Source: Cololabis saira
Lineage: Eukaryota > Chordata > Actinopteri > Beloniformes > Belonidae
Length of the DNA: 64,000 nt
NCBI RefSeq assembly: GCF_033807715.1
Contig: NC_084590.1
Coordinates: 38,965,505-39,029,504, forward strand
Direction: 5' to 3'
The first letter of the stretch is position 1, and each line of letters starts with the position of its first letter. Below are positions 9,429 to 24,400 of this stretch, in pieces. A program made the position numbers and the translations under genes. Under the pieces are notes generated by a model that searched no databases, was not told the DNA's origin, and was given only the letters and a program-made list of their open reading frames with translations.

Positions 9429-12400
9429 GTAAAGTTGATCACATGCTAAATCCCGAAGCTAACGCCACCTTATGAAGGATTACTCGGACAATCTGAATTG
9501 AAATTGTACCTAGTTTCTGCTTCAAACCCCCGTCGTGACTATTTTAGGCTGAAAGTGTCATGCTGTTTAGTGTGTTTTGGTTGTATTTATTACCGCAGTC
9601 CGGGGCGGCCTGCTGCTCTTTTACTGTGTTAACCAAACTCCCCGAGGTCAATCACGTTTCTGAACATGCAATTTACTTCAAATTGAAGTTATACGTCATA
9701 TTTGTTTGGGTTCTTTTGTACTGGATAGTAATGCCGGAGTTAATTTAGGTTCAACGCATTCGATAAGTCACACATCACTAGTGTCAAAACGACAGAGGTG
9801 TCAAAAGTATTCACATTCATTACTCAGGTAGAAGTATAGATACTAGAGTTTAAAAATACTCCTGTAGAAGTTGAAGTATCAACTCAAGTTTTTTACTCAA
9901 GTAAAAGTACTGGTTTCAAAACTACTTAAAGTGTAAAAGTAATGTAAGGGGGAAAAAAGCCATTGAAAATGAATGTATCTTAGTATAATGCAAATATATT
10001 AAAGAACCATATATGTGTACTATTGAGCATTAACATGTGTTTCAGAGAGCAGGAGATATGATGACTAGTTGCCTATAAGTATTGTAATGGTGCAAAAAGT
10101 CAAACTTCAGAGGCATGTTATCATTTATCCTAACCTTTATTGGAATGTACATCCAAGTTTAGTTGCAGGAATCTGAGGGCAACGGATGTAAGAACAAAAC
10201 TGGACAAGAACATCTGAAACAACCAAATTCACTCTATCCGGATGGCGCAATTTAACTGGATAGTTTTTTTTTTAAGGCAGAAATGAAATAGAGCAGGGGT
10301 GTCCAAAGTCGGTCCTTGAGGGCCGCAGTCCTGCATGTTTTAGATGTTTCCCTTTTTTTATCAAACCGTGATACAAGGAGCTTGGTCATCAACAGAACTA
10401 TCCAGACTTTGATGACAAGGTGGTGACGACCGTTAATTAGAATCAGGTGTGTTGATGCAGGGAGACACCTAAAACATGCAGGACTGCAGCCCTCGAGGAC
10501 CGACTTTGGACACCCCTGAAATAGAGTAACGAGGCTGTTTTTAAAATGTAAGGAGTAAAAAGTACAGATAATTGCGTGAAAATCTAAGGAGTAAAAGTAA
10601 AAAGTCGTCTGAAAAATAATGACTCCAGTGAAGTATAGATAACCCAAATTTCTACTTAAGTACAAATACTTCGTTACTTGACACTTCTGCAAAACAACTC
10701 TTTTTAATAAAGTTAGTGTGTGTTGTAGGCAAGGCAAGTTTATTTCTATGTATTTATTTATTACTCTTTTAAACATTATTCTAGAGTATCAACTAGGAAT
10801 TGCTTCTTTCAGCTTAGAAATGTTACCAAACTTCAGAAATTATTGTCAAAATCTGAGTGGGAGGTGATTGTTTATGCTTTTATTAGGCAAGGCAAGTTTA
10901 TTTGTATAGCACAATTCAACACATGGTAATTCAAAGTGCTTTACATCAACATTAAAAGCGGCCAGACGCAATAAAACGGTAAATAACAAATAAAATGAGA
11001 AGAAAAGAGGTAAAATATTAAAAGCACAAGTTGTTAAAAAGTAAGGGCAGTAGAGTACAGCAGGTAAGTATTTAATTTAAGAGTAGCTAAGTTAGTTTGT
11101 TCCACCGGTGAGGAGCAGAATAACTGAACGCTGCCTCACCTTGCTTGGTTCTGGTTCTGGTTCTTGGGACAAACAATAAACCAGATCCAGATGAACCTCA
11201 GGGGTCTGGGTGCTTCAGATTAAGACGACTTTATTAATCCCTTTGGGAGGTTCCCTCGGGGAAATTGACATCTCCATCTCACTCATAGCACTGTCATTTA
11301 CAAATCAAACACCCCAAAAGCCAAATACCCATATAAAGATAAAAATATAAGAAAAATAAAGATACAAATAAAAGTAAAAGGTAAAAGTAAAAAAAATTGC
11401 GGTGCCATAAAAAGAATTATAGGGATAGCAAAGTGTCATGTAATATTGTACAAAGTTATTGCACTGTCCTGGTTATGCACAGTCGAGTTTGTTGTTGGTT
11501 AGACTGAGTGACTGATCCCCCCACAGTCCCTCTGTTCTTCAGGTCTTCATAGGGAACTAACAGATCAACCATGTATTTTGGTCCAAGACCATTCAGTGCT
11601 TTGTAGACCAGCAGTAAGATTTTAAACTCTATCCTTTGACTCACTGGAAGCCAGTGTAGTGATTTCATGACCGGTGTAATGTGGTCCAGTTTCCTGGTGT
11701 TTGTAAGGACTCTGGCAGCAGCGTTCTGGATCAGCTGCAGCTGCCTGATTGATTTCTTGTTAAGGCCTGTAAAGATGCCATTGCAATAATCCAACCTACT
11801 GAAAATGAATGCATGAACAAGTTTTTCCAAGTTTTTGTTTGTTCTTTTTGCAGATACATATTTCATGTTATAACATTTAAATGTCATGCATGAGTGAATA
11901 GAATTTCTATATCTTATTGGTGAGATTTAGTGAGTGTTCACTGTTATTGAATTTTCTGTTGGGTCTTTTTGCACAAAAATGTGGTAGTGTCAAATGTTTT
12001 ATTTTTGTGGAAGGAACTCTACAAGATTTCTGATTCATTGTAGACCAATTTACACCACTTCTGATATCAACTAATCAAAATGTCCTTTCCAAAACTCCTC
12101 AGCTGTTTTCCATGATTGACATGAAGCCTCCAATATCCCGTGCCAAAATGATGTCCATTACAAAATCAGCCATCAAAGCTATAAAGGTACATTTAAATTT
12201 TTCAAGATTCTTTTTCTTCCACGAATACTTGCACCGTCAACTCTGTCAATCACAACAAACAGGAGTTTACATATGAGACATTTTTATACAAAATAAATGA
12301 GACAGAAACTTAAATCATCTAATAATTTGTACTTGGTATATTATTTATTTGTACCTTCACACAGATTTTTATTTATTTATTTTTTTCCCAACAACATTTT

Positions 12401-15400
12401 TGCTTAAAGTTAAATAAAATGACTACAACTGCAAGGCTTTATTAAAAAAAAAGTTTTCTGTGAGGCAGGGATCATTAAGACACTATCTTAGAATTGTTCT
12501 GACATTAAATGTTTCTTTATGAATAATAGTTTTTGTTTCTGTCTTTAATTAGCTTTATAAACATGTTGTCCAGATTGTTGAAAAGTTCATCAAGAAGGTA
12601 CGTATCATTAAGCCTTTTACTGTATGCTTAGTAAAATATAAGCATTTGAGCTCGGTGCATTGTACTAATACAAACTGTGATGGGACAACTGAAATATCTT
12701 TTTCCCTTTTTTTCTCTTCTTCAGTGCAAACCAGATTTAAAAGTCCCTGGTTTATATGTGGTTGATTCCATTGTGCGACAGTCACGCCACCAGTTTGGGG
12801 TAGACAAGGATGTTTTTGGACCCAGATTCTTGAAAAACTTCACAGATACCTTCCAAAACCTTTATCGTTGTCCAGAAGATGATAAGGTATTTTCTTTCTC
12901 CATGCTTTCAATATTATGTTATTTAAATTGAAGGATTTGAAGAATCTAAGTAGATGACATTTTTGTTCTCATTAGAATAAGATACTTCGCGTCCTAAACC
13001 TGTGGCAGAAGAATGGTGTGTTCGACATGGGCATTCTTCAGCCTCTGATGGATATGGTTAATGGTGTCATTGCACCTCTTTCTGCTGTGGAAGGTAATAA
13101 AAGTACATTTGATGAATTTGTAATCGAGTATTAAATGTAGTGACTGTTATGTTGATGCTTGAACTTTTATCAGTATTGTTTTTTGCCATTTTAAAATATA
13201 CTTTTTTTTTGTGTGTGTCGGCACAGTCCCTGCTAGCTCCAAACCAGATGGTCAACCTCCTGGTGCTACTGCTCCTCTTGTCCCTGCTGAGCCCCAGCTA
13301 CCTAGTGCTGATGCCTTAGCTGCTGTAGCCCAGCTGTTCCAATCTCCCCACGAAGTAAGAAATAATTCATTTTTTTAGGTGCTTCAGTGTTTATTTGGAA
13401 ATTATTAGTTCTCAATTACCTTTATCATTCTCCACCAGCTGCAGAAGATGCTCCAGAACTTTCAGCAGGCAGATAAGACAGTTCTGCCTACCAGCATTGG
13501 AAATGTGCCAAATTCATCTCAGATACCAGCAACTCAGTTCAATTTTAACAGCACAAAAACTGAAAAGAAAAGCTCTTTAGCTGAGGTAATGGCATTATTT
13601 GGTATCTCAACATAACTTTGTTTGATGATATACTTTTTTGTGAAGTTACTAATTTAGCACCTATCTCCTTAGAAACTCCTTGATCGATTTGACTACGATG
13701 ATGAACCTGACGATGTTCCAGAAAGCCACATTCAGTCCCAGTAAGTATGAGGAAAGGTAGTTAAACTGAATGGTGTATAGCCTAATGAACAACAAAATTC
13801 TGGTTAATTCTTTGAGTTACAGCTGAAGGTTTTTTTTGTAAATATCAACACACTCACTTTCTCCCACCCGTTGCTATTTAAGACAATGCAACATATTTGC
13901 TTCATGTACCTTATGAAAAAACTAACTATAAAGACTTCTGTGCCTTTTGTGTGTGATGTGCCATCTCATTCGCCAAACATTGACTGGAGAAGTTGTCATT
14001 GGATCTTAATGCAATTGATTGCATCTGTTTGTAATGCCTAGTATGTGTTTTATCTTTATAGCTGCGTTCCGGAAAATGCATCAAATCAATATCCTGGACA
14101 GATGCTCGACACAAATGTTCATCCTGATATGCTGAGGCAAGCTGGGGATATAAAGGTATTTCTTTATTTGAAATATTTTAATTTAATAGAGTTACTAAAA
14201 TGTTTGCATCATCAGTGTTTCCTTTAGGATTTTTTTTAAGGTACCGGTAATATAGACAAAAGTATTTTTTAAATCACAAAATCTCTAGTTTATCTCTGAT
14301 ACTTTTTTCTTCCTTTAACAGTTCAAAACTAAAAGTATATATGGAAAATCATTTTTCATGGTTTCCAATCGTCATCTCTTTGGTGAAGGGGATAATGAAC
14401 AAATCATAATGGGTTGTGATAGCTGCTAACAAATCATAATGGGTTGTGATAGCTGCTAACAAATCATAATGGGTTGTGATAGCTGCTAAAAAATCCTGCA
14501 ATACGTAGGGTTGGATCCTTTATGGGAAAATGTCTTTAACCTATAGTGCCACAGAATTTAGCTCAAAATGTTGCTATGGAAAAAAAAATGCATGCATTTA
14601 TCAGAACAGAAGTCATTTATTTCCCCTCAAAACATTGGGGCTCATTCACAAGTATTAAGTTCACATGACTTTCTGCATCAGTACTTAAAACAAACTACCA
14701 TCCAGTTTGGGGTCTCGAACAAAATGCCTTTTTATTTATTTTCTGAGAGAATTTGCCTTATTAAAAAAAAAAACAAAACAAAACAAATACAAATTAATTT
14801 TGCCATATTATTGGATGTCCTGTTCATCGTCTTAGAGTAGAGCAGTTATTTTGGTTGTACTTGTGTAGTGTCAAATGGAACACAATTAGGGCTGGGCGTT
14901 ATGGCAAAAAAAGTGATCACGATTTTTTTTCCCATATTGAATGATCTCGATTTTTTAAATCAGAAGATCCTCCCTCCCTTCTGAAATAAAATGGAAAGAA
15001 ACCAGAGATTATTTTTTTTTATTATTAACAAATAAAGCAAGTAGCATGTTTTAACAAGAGCCATATAGAAAATGGCACAACAAACAGGTAGTTTTAAGCA
15101 GTTTAAAAAAGTTTCAAGTAGTTTTAGCAGACAAAAAAAAATGTTCATGATCATTTAAAATGTAAACCAACCAAAAAAGTGCAAGTGAGTGAACTGTAAA
15201 ACCTGCAGAACTGTGAACAAAAACAGTGCACAGAATATCAAGCCACTAATATTGTTTAACTTAGGTATTCATATGCAACATGGATAGTCAAACAAACAAA
15301 CAACTCTGACAGTTCACATCAAATTATTTTAGCAGCCACCAAAATCTCCACCATAGTCAATATTCAAAATGTAAACAAACAGTTGTGCTTCCTAGAGGGA

Positions 15401-18400
15401 AGTGAAATGCAAAATCTGCAGAATTGTGAATTAACACAGCACTCAGAACACCAAGCAAATATCTTAAATCTAAATCTATAAATAGAAATGACTACAGTAG
15501 TAGTAAGTATTCCTTATCAACAACTCTGATTCATAGGTAACAGGTATTGAAAAAAAAAACAGCTCTGACATCTCACATCAAATTGTATTAGCGGGCAGCA
15601 AAACCTCCTTGATCAGTATTCAAAAATGTAAACAAACAGTTTTACCAACTGGAAAAAGTGCAAATATATTAACAAGTAGTCAGTGCCATGCAAGGACTAA
15701 ACTGAATCTAGTGCACATCATTCAGGATCTATTGTGAGGTTTTTGGCCAGAAAGACAAGTCTGTCCACAGCATCTGGCTTTAAAGCTGTCCTGTGGCAGG
15801 TAACAATATTGCCACCTGTGCTAAAAGCTCTCTCTGAGGGCGAGCTAGTGGCAGGTATGCAAAGGTACCGCTTTGCAACAAGGCTCACCTTGGGGTATGC
15901 TGTACAGTGGGTCTTCCACCATTCCAGAGGATTGGTGTCACTGTCTGCTAGGGCTGGGCGATTTTGGACAAAAATAAAATCCCGATTTTTTTTCTCTGAA
16001 ACCCCGATTTTCGATTTTTTTTGGTAAAACTACAAAAGACAATGGAATAAATTGTTTCAAATATTTTATCTTTATTTTTAAAGAAAAATAGCAAACAAAT
16101 TTCCCTATTGGGAGTGAAGTGCAATTGAAAGACACTGTAAATCCTCCTTGAGTTTAGTAAAGTGACAACATTTACAATTTTCTTGACCAAACAAAGATGA
16201 CTAGACGAGCTCTGTCTGTAATGCAGCCAGCTGCAAAAAAGGAAAATCGATTTTCCGATTTTCCTTTTTTAACATCGATTTTGATTAATAAATCCGATTT
16301 AGATTTAAAATCGATTAATCGCACAGCCCTACTGTCTGCATTTGCAGATTGCAAGTAACTGTTCAGTTCAGCCTCAACAGCCTGGTGGTCTGTGAGGCCA
16401 GCAGTAGCAACTGGCCTTTTGAAAAAGCTGCCAAGTGTCTTTTTGTGGATGACTGGTGCAGCTGAAATTGATGCTTCTGATTGAGCATTAGGGCTAGAGC
16501 TAGACTGTGAGCTCTTCCATTCATCCAGTATCTGCAAGACCGGATTGACCCGCACAGCCTTTGTCAGCCTGGATGTAGTGGGTCTTAAAGCGAGGATCAA
16601 CAAGGGTCGCCATGCTTAGGAGGTCATCAGTAGCATCATCACTGAATTTCTCGTTCAAATATGTAATGACAGCAGTCTTGATGGCCTTGGTAAGCTCTGC
16701 GTCATCATCTTCTGGCTTCAAGACTTCCTCATTGAAAAGCTGAAGGACCGGTTTCACACATGAGACACTGACATATGCTTCACCAGAAAGGGCGTTAGTG
16801 AAGTCTGCAAGTGGATTTAGGGCCTTGCGGACAGATTCCAATACCTCAACATCTTGCCATGTGGGAACGAGGTGCCTGCTTTTTCTGTCAGCAGACAACA
16901 CTTTTGCAATAGCCTTCTCCTGCTCCAGTACTCGCGCTATCATGGCATGACGGGACCCTCACCTGGTAGGAGATTCGGTGATTAACCTGTGTTTAGGGAG
17001 CTCTAGGTCATCTTGAGCAGTTGCTAGTGCTCTTTTCTTTTTCCACGAGTAAGAAAAAGCACTGACCACTTTCTTGCAAATGCTGACAGCCCTGTCAATT
17101 CTCCGGTCCTTCATACTGCACTCTAGAGGAGAATGAAAGAAAAAAGAAAGAAAAGATTCAATCAGTTATGAAATACTCAATATAATAATTTTAAATGCTG
17201 TTTTTTTTTTTCAAACAACAAGAAAATAAATTGGCGCTTTGTAGTGAATAAGAATAATGTAGTGAATGAGAATGCTATTTTGTTATTAACCTGTAGGTGG
17301 CATTATAGGCTCTAATATTTAAGTAGTAGCAGAGGATATTACATACTTCAAATGTTTTCATGTCTGAGGGTGATCATAACAATATGCAAAACTAGCCAAG
17401 CTAACCTATCGTGAGAGGTTGTACTTTAACTATCATTTCCTGATCTATTTTACTATTTTTAATGTAATTAATTTCATTATTTACTTTTCATTGAAGCACA
17501 CAGTCATTGGAGTCAGACCAAGCATTTCACTATGATTGTACCATGTACAATAAATATAAATAAATTATAAACATTTGTTTTGATTTGATTTAGACAAGGC
17601 TACTAACAGACCTAAAATCATTTTACCATTTTATTTTCAACTATTGCTACACTGTGATATAGCATCAGAAAGAATATAAAAATAAAGATAGGCTACAATA
17701 TATTTCAAAAGTTCGTTTAGGGTATATTTACCAATAGCTGTGTTTAGCCGGTGACCGAAGCACTGCAAGCGAGTCCATCCTTTCAGAGCTACGGCCTTGA
17801 CGATGTTTGCACCGCTGTCTCAGTAAGGCCCCAAGATTCCAGTGCATCCTCAAGTCCCTGGCAAATTATTTCGGCTGTGTGGTCGTCCGGAAAATACACC
17901 GTCTGCAGGCATGTGCTTTGCAGAGCCCACTCCTCATCAATGTAGTGTATCGTCAGACTCAAATAGGGCTCAGATGTGCGACTAGACCACATGTCAGAGG
18001 TGGTCGACGCGAAATGCTTGATATCTTGGTGCCGGGTTTCCAACTTGTTACGGCATTTTTCATAAAGCCGTGGGATGGCAGTCTGAGAAAAATATTTTCT
18101 GCTAGGGATTTCGTACCTCTGGTCCAGCACGTTTAGCAGATATTTAAACCCAGTTCGCTCAACTGTTGAGAGCGGCATCATATCCTTGGCTAGGCAAAAA
18201 GAGTCTGCGTATGTTATTGCTCTATTCCTTTTGGACTGTTTCTCGTTCGGCGTAATGGCTGCAAAGGAGGACACAATTGATTGTTGTTGAGGTTTCGGTC
18301 CTGTGGCTGCACCGCTGGTACCAGGTCTGCGTGCTGAACGCACAGGCTGAGCTCGCATTCTCATACTATCCGAGTAGTCACTTGGATGGTATTTTTTTAA

Positions 18401-21400
18401 GTGATTTAAAAAGGTTCGTTGTATTGCCAGTCTTAGAAGACACTAGTCGCCGGCATATCTTACATACCGGCTTCGTCTGGTGGGTGTCACTTTGGCCATA
18501 TCCAAACCACCGCCACACCACTGACGTTGAGTAACCTTTTTTATCGACAATGACTTCAGTCTCGGAGGACACCTCCATGTCATGTTCCTCCATGTCAACT
18601 TCAAATTCACTGCTCCCACCTTCGGCCATTGTTGTTGTCTTGTAGTTTTATTCTCTCTCTGGTCACGCTTGCTCCCACCGGTGCAGGGGAGGCAGATGTG
18701 ACTAGTTTACTGCCTATGGTCATGCAACTTGCCGCGGCATGTCGTGCATGATCAATTAATGCAGACAGCGCGGTGCCAGGAAAGCGGGTTGTGATCAGTT
18801 GTCGTGCACTTTGCTGCAGCATGTTTTGCACGTGATCGAGAAAGTATACCCACAGCTGATCACCGTGATCGAACTTAATTTGATCGTGATCACAAATCGA
18901 GATCGTATAATCGCCCAGCCCTAAACACAAGGTACCATGTTTTCATCCTCATGGGCCTGTTTTTATCAGGTAACTGATAATACTGGTCCATATTTCATCA
19001 AGCAACAGTGCTTTTAAATCGCTGATGAGCTTTATATAGAAATGGCGAAGAGGAAATGACCCTGTTGCTAAGTCGGACAAAACTGTCATCTTTCCCATCC
19101 ACTTCCATTGTAAAAATGGGGGTTTACATCACTTTATTTTTAATTATTGTACCAAAGAAATTCAACAGCAACTAGATGTAAATAAAAAGGAACACTTCGG
19201 ATATCGTGTAGTTTAAAAAAACTGAGCTTTTCGGCAAAAATTAGATCTTTTGATTTAGCTGATACCATGGTGGAAGGGTTGAATTACGAGTCTGCCCGAC
19301 CACATTTATCCAAAGCAAACATTTTTTGTAATTTACAGTTGGTTTTGGGATTAAATGTATTCCTGTGATTCTAATCTGATTTTTAAGCACTGGAGAGAGA
19401 GTGTGAAAGACTTCCCTCCAGTATTTGTTTAGACATGGGCAGGACCAGTACATATGGATGAGAGAGGCTTTTGCACATTTTTTTATTTTACACAATATGG
19501 ACTAATATCTGGGTACATGGAGGATAACTTTGCTTTGGAAATATGAGCCCTGTGTACTACTTGAAACTGAATTAAGCAGTGACGTGCACACAGGGAGGTT
19601 GAATTAACCAATTTGAGTATGGACTCCCAGGTATCCTCCGATAGGGGGAACCCTAAGTCCTGCTCCCATGCTGCTTTGAGTTTATCTGTGGGGGCACTCC
19701 TAAGATCCAGTAATATGCCATAGAAAGCTGAAATGAGCCCCTTTTTAAGTGGGTCTGTGGCAAGAACTTTGTCAACTATGGTCAAGCCTATTGATGCACC
19801 AGGGCTGGATGTCTGGGAAAGACCAAAATGTCTAGCCTGTAGATACCTGAAGAAATTTGACATTGGGAGGCTGAATTTCCTACTTAACTGCTCGAAAGAT
19901 GCCAAGGTGTTGTCTATGAACAAATCTTTAAAACGGATTATACCCTTCTTGTGTCATTCCTGGAAGGTGGGGGTCCTCACAGGATGGTTTGATGGTGATT
20001 TGATTCAAAGGGGCTAAGAAGTGAGAAGCTGTGAAAACCAAAACACTTCCTAAATTGGGCCCAAATACTAAGAGAATGTATAACTACTGGGTTTTTGATT
20101 GATTTAAGTGAAGGGAGGTGAGGAACCGAGTAGGGCAGGAATTGACAGATTATCAGTTGGATGTAACTCCATCGCCACCCAGTCAGGGCAGTCAGCGCAG
20201 CCACGGTAGAAGGACCAGAATGCAAGGCAGCACAGGTTAGCAGCCCAATAATAAGTTTGGGAGGGCCAGACCACCTGAGGTGAGTGAGTCAAGGTGAGTC
20301 TTGTTCAAACGTGGCCGTTTACCCCGCCATAAGTATGAAGAAATAACTGACTCAAGAGACTGGAATAAAGAGTGGTAAGGCCTGGAAAAGGTACAAAAAT
20401 GTAGGTAGACTGGTCATTTTGACTGAATTGATGCGACCCACAAGAGACATTAACAGGGGTGACCATTGTGTTATGATTTGTTTGGTCTTATTTAACAATG
20501 AGATAAGATTCTCTTGGAGCAGATCTTTGTGTTTCCTTGTCACAGATATGCCTAAATAGGAGAATTTGTCATTTACGATTTTAAAGGGAAAATTGGAAAG
20601 GTCTAAAGCACGCAATTCAAGATTGGTAGGGAAAAGCTCATTTTTTGCTGAGATTCAGTTTATAGCCTGAGAGTTTACCGAACTGACTGAGAAGCGAGAG
20701 CACAGGGGGTAATGAGGCCAGAGGGTGAAAGATGAAAAGTAAGAGGTCATCGGCATAAAGCGGGACCTTATGTTCCCTGCCACCTCTCCAGATACCAGAC
20801 ACATCCTCACAAGATCAGAGCGCTGTGGCAAGTGGTTCGATAGCCATGTCGAAAAGCATGGGACTAAGGGGGCAACCCTGACGGGTTCCACGATGCAGAT
20901 TAAATGATCTTGACCGTTGTGAGTTAGTACGAATTGAGGCTGTTGGGTACAAATAGAGAAGTTTAATCCTTAGGGTAAGGTTTGGACCAAAACCAAACCC
21001 GTCCAGCACAGCAAAGAGATAATCCCATACGACGCGGTTGAATGCTTTCTCTGCATCAAGAGAGACAACGCATTCAGGGATAGCCTCGGAGGCAGAGTAG
21101 ATAATATTGAACAGTCTCCTTGTGTTAAAGTAAGACTGTCTTTAATGAACCTTTAATGAAGCCAGTTTGGTCTTCAGATATAATTGTGGGGAGGGCAATC
21201 TCCAGCCTAAGGGCTAGGACTTTAGCTAAGATTTTAGCATATGTGTTTAAGAGGGAGATGGGCCTGTAGGAGGCGCATTCGGTTGGATCCTTCCCTTTAT
21301 AAGCTATGAGGGTGATATAGGCCAATGGTTCTCAACTCCGGTCCTCGGGACCCCCTGCCCTGCATGTCTTAGATGTTTCCCTGCATCAACACACCTGATT

Positions 21401-24400
21401 CTAATTAACAGTCGTCACCAGCTTGTCATCAAAGTCTGGACAGTTCTGTTGATGACACAGCTCCTTGTATCACGGTGTGCTGAGCAGGGAAACATCTAAG
21501 ACATGCAGGGCAGGGGGTCCCGAGGACCGGAGTTGAGAACCACTGATATAGGCCTCTGAAAAGGAAGGAGAGAGGGAACCGTGGCTGAAGGATTCTGAAA
21601 GAACTGTAGATAGCAATGCGGAAAGCAGAGTAGAACATTTCTTTAGAAATTCTCCCGGGAAGCCATCAGGGCCAGGACACTTACCCGACTGCAGCGAAGA
21701 AATGGCTAGTTATTTCCATCAGGGATAGGGCTGAACAATTTTTGAAAATAATCTAATTGCGATTTTTTTTTTCCCTTTTCCTTTCCCCTCAATATTGCGA
21801 TTTAATATGCGATTTTTCTTTTTTTTTTTTTTTTTTTCCCCCCAAGGTCCTGTTCTCATGTATTTTTCAACTACACAAGCAATAAATCAGTCTGTTTTCA
21901 TAAACAATGTCAGATTTATTTAAAGCACAGATTACGACAATAAAGAAAACAAATCTGTGGCTTTACCTCTTTAACACGTCTACACACGTCTGTACACACG
22001 AGTGTTATGGGTCGTTCTCTCTGAATCCAATCGCACGACACCAAACCGGGTTAAACTTTAGCCAAAACGAAGTGTAGTTTAATAGAAAAAAAAACAAAAA
22101 AATCACAGGGAGAAAAAAAAACACCAGCAAACAAACCAACAAAGCTCAGAGTTATCAAAACGATCCAGCAATGAACAACTGGCAGTCCCGCTCTTTAACC
22201 TCTCCTCCTGACGAGCTGCAGGTGTGGCTCACAGCGCGACTCCACTGTCCACCAGCGCGCGCCCGGCTCGTGCAGCTTCTCGCCACGCCGACTCCGCGCT
22301 CATACATCTCCTCCGCAGCCCGCTCCCAACGCGAGGCCCGGCCGAGCCCCAACACTGTGGCCATGGTAGCCATGGTTACGTGGCACTGTTGACTTTTTTT
22401 CCCCCGCCGGCTCTGCTCACTCGCACATTACGTGACCAGATCACATGACTGGTCAAATCGCAGCCTTTGCGACCTTAGAAAATCTTGTTTTATCACATCG
22501 CGATATTATCGCAAATGCAATTAATCGTTCAGCTCTTATCGGCTCTTCTAATTTCTTCCTTTAGATCTGGTGGAAGACTGGGAATGCTGAGACCATTTAA
22601 AAAGTCAGCAATCTCATCTCGATCAGTCTGAGATTCCGAGGTGTATAGCTGGGTATTAAAGTCCCTCAATGCTTCGTTTATTAAGTGATCTGTAGTTACA
22701 TGGCCATTTGGTAATCGAATCTTAGAAATATTTTGTTTAGCCGTAGAGCCTTTAAGTTGGTTGGCTAATAATTTGTCACATTTGTTTCCATGAACATAAA
22801 ACCTGATTTTACTTCAGAAGTGACTCAATTGAGTGAGTGGTAAGCAGGTCAAATTTGGTTTTAAGTTCCAGCCGCTTTTTGTAAAGATCTGGGGATTTAG
22901 TCCGAGCATATTCTTCATCGACCTCTTAGATTTGACGGGCATGGTCTGATCGCTCCCTATAGGATTTTTGCCTCACCCTAGCAGTGTAAGATATAATATG
23001 TCCCCGGAGATAAGCCTTGAGGGAATCCCAGACAGTTAAACTAGACATTCCTGGAGTCATATTAGTGGATAAGAAAAAGGCTATTTCTGTTTCCATTAAT
23101 TTAACAAAATGTCTGTCCGACAGCAGAGTTGAATTGAATCGCCACTGTCTGTCTCTGAAGTAGCTCAGGAAGGGACATTGTTAGGACAACAGGAGCGTGG
23201 TCAGAAATGACAATGCTCTGATAAGAACAGGAATTAACCAGGGGAACCAGCTGATTATCAATAAAAAAAATAATAACTTGTGAGAGAGTATTTTCTGTCG
23301 CATGGACGTAAAATAGCGCCACACATCACAAACACCATAGTCGGAAAGGAACGCCTGAATAAGACAGGCTGACTTACTTGCCATGCCGGGGTTGGTAGAG
23401 GATCGGTCTAAAACTGGGTCGAGCCAGCAGTTAAAATTACCACCAAGTATGAGAATGTGTATTAATATCAGGGAGCAGTGAAAACAGTTGTTCAAAAAAG
23501 ACTGCATCATCCGAATTAGGGGCATAGACGTTCACAAGTACGACCAATTTATTGTATAATTTCCCAGAGACAATCACGTTACGACCACTTGTCAGAAATC
23601 ACATGAATGAAACATCCTGACTGATGAGAACTGAAACTCCGGCCTTAGCTTGAAAGGAGGAGTGAAATCCCTGCCCGGAACAGGTGGCTATTAGAACTGC
23701 GAATATGAATTTCTTGTAGGAAGCCTATTTCTGTTTTGAGATTTTTTAGATGTGAGAAGTCCTTTTTTCCTTTTTAACAGGGTGATTCAGACCCTTAACA
23801 GCTCACCAGCTTCATGTATCTATTCATAATATTTATCAATGAAAATTAGGAGGTGAGCACAATAACCTAGGCAAATAAAACGGAAAGGAGATTAAATGTG
23901 ACCCATATTAAATAATGAGTTGAAAAGAGTTAATGCAAAGTTTCTGGCAGTGACATGTCCCCCCAACCCACCCACCCCAACTAAGACAGCTGCTAGAGGA
24001 AAAAGAAAAAAAAAAAACAGCAAGCTCTTCAAAACAAAGTGCAATAACGCATCTTCCTGTCCTATACACTAATAGCTTTTGCTCCCGTATCATGGATATA
24101 TATCAAATTAGCACCTCAAAACGTGTAGATATAAATAAAGAAAGAAATACCCTCTCAAATCAAGACTCGGAAGTCCCGATATGAGCCCAGAAATATTTGT
24201 GCAAAAATATAAAATAGATATAAAATTTCCGACTTAAGCCGTGTGAAGTTAAAGTTAACAGCTTACAATTATTACAAAACTTATAGGTAAATTGTAAAAG
24301 CTTATACTGCCGTTTTTTTAAATGGCCAAAAAGAACTGGGTATTAATTACAAAAGGGCAGTCAAACCACATCAGAGGGATTATTCCATTAACTCACGTAA

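Larger units (their letters stand above)
9429..12102 (+). other. scaf4 intron 1
   Basis: A 2.7-kb intron with a nested hAT MITE pair (9793-10689) and a minus-strand LINE remnant (10886-11887). 9429-9784 and 11888-12102 hold nothing recognisable. Confidence 0.85.
14887..18923 (-). mobile_element. hAT (Ac/ZBED-type) transposon, decayed but nearly full length
   Basis: Ends TAGGGCTGGGCGTTAT and its near-complement ATAATCGCCCAGCCCTA, flanked by AACACAAT and AACACAAG (7 of 8). Transposase exons lie on the minus strand at 18378-18629 (BED finger), 17740-18364 and 15730-17123. The interior is split by the MITE at 15949-16331. The copy carries a frameshift and small losses, so the product is unlikely to be active. 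Confidence 0.9.
19230..23790 (-). mobile_element. L1/Tx1-like LINE, antisense to scaf4, decayed
   Basis: Minus-strand pieces follow ORF2 order: endonuclease start ([14 protein letters not shown]) at about 23750, [15 protein letters not shown] near 23430, [14 protein letters not shown] near 21680, [19 protein letters not shown] near 21240, the catalytic-loop neighbour [15 protein letters not shown] near 20870, and a C-terminal zinc-knuckle-like part with LIHMYWSCP near 19450. Frameshifts and stops are frequent. The MITE at 21323-21545 and the segment 21726-22538 interrupt it. The 3' end seems lost. Confidence 0.8.

Noticed and set aside
14401..14490. Three 30-bp repeats considered as a CRISPR array
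   Set aside because: The units are directly adjacent with no spacers and lie in a vertebrate intron.
22155..22448. Overlapping GC-rich frames on both strands
   Set aside because: They lie inside a MITE core nested in a LINE and have no family or splice support.
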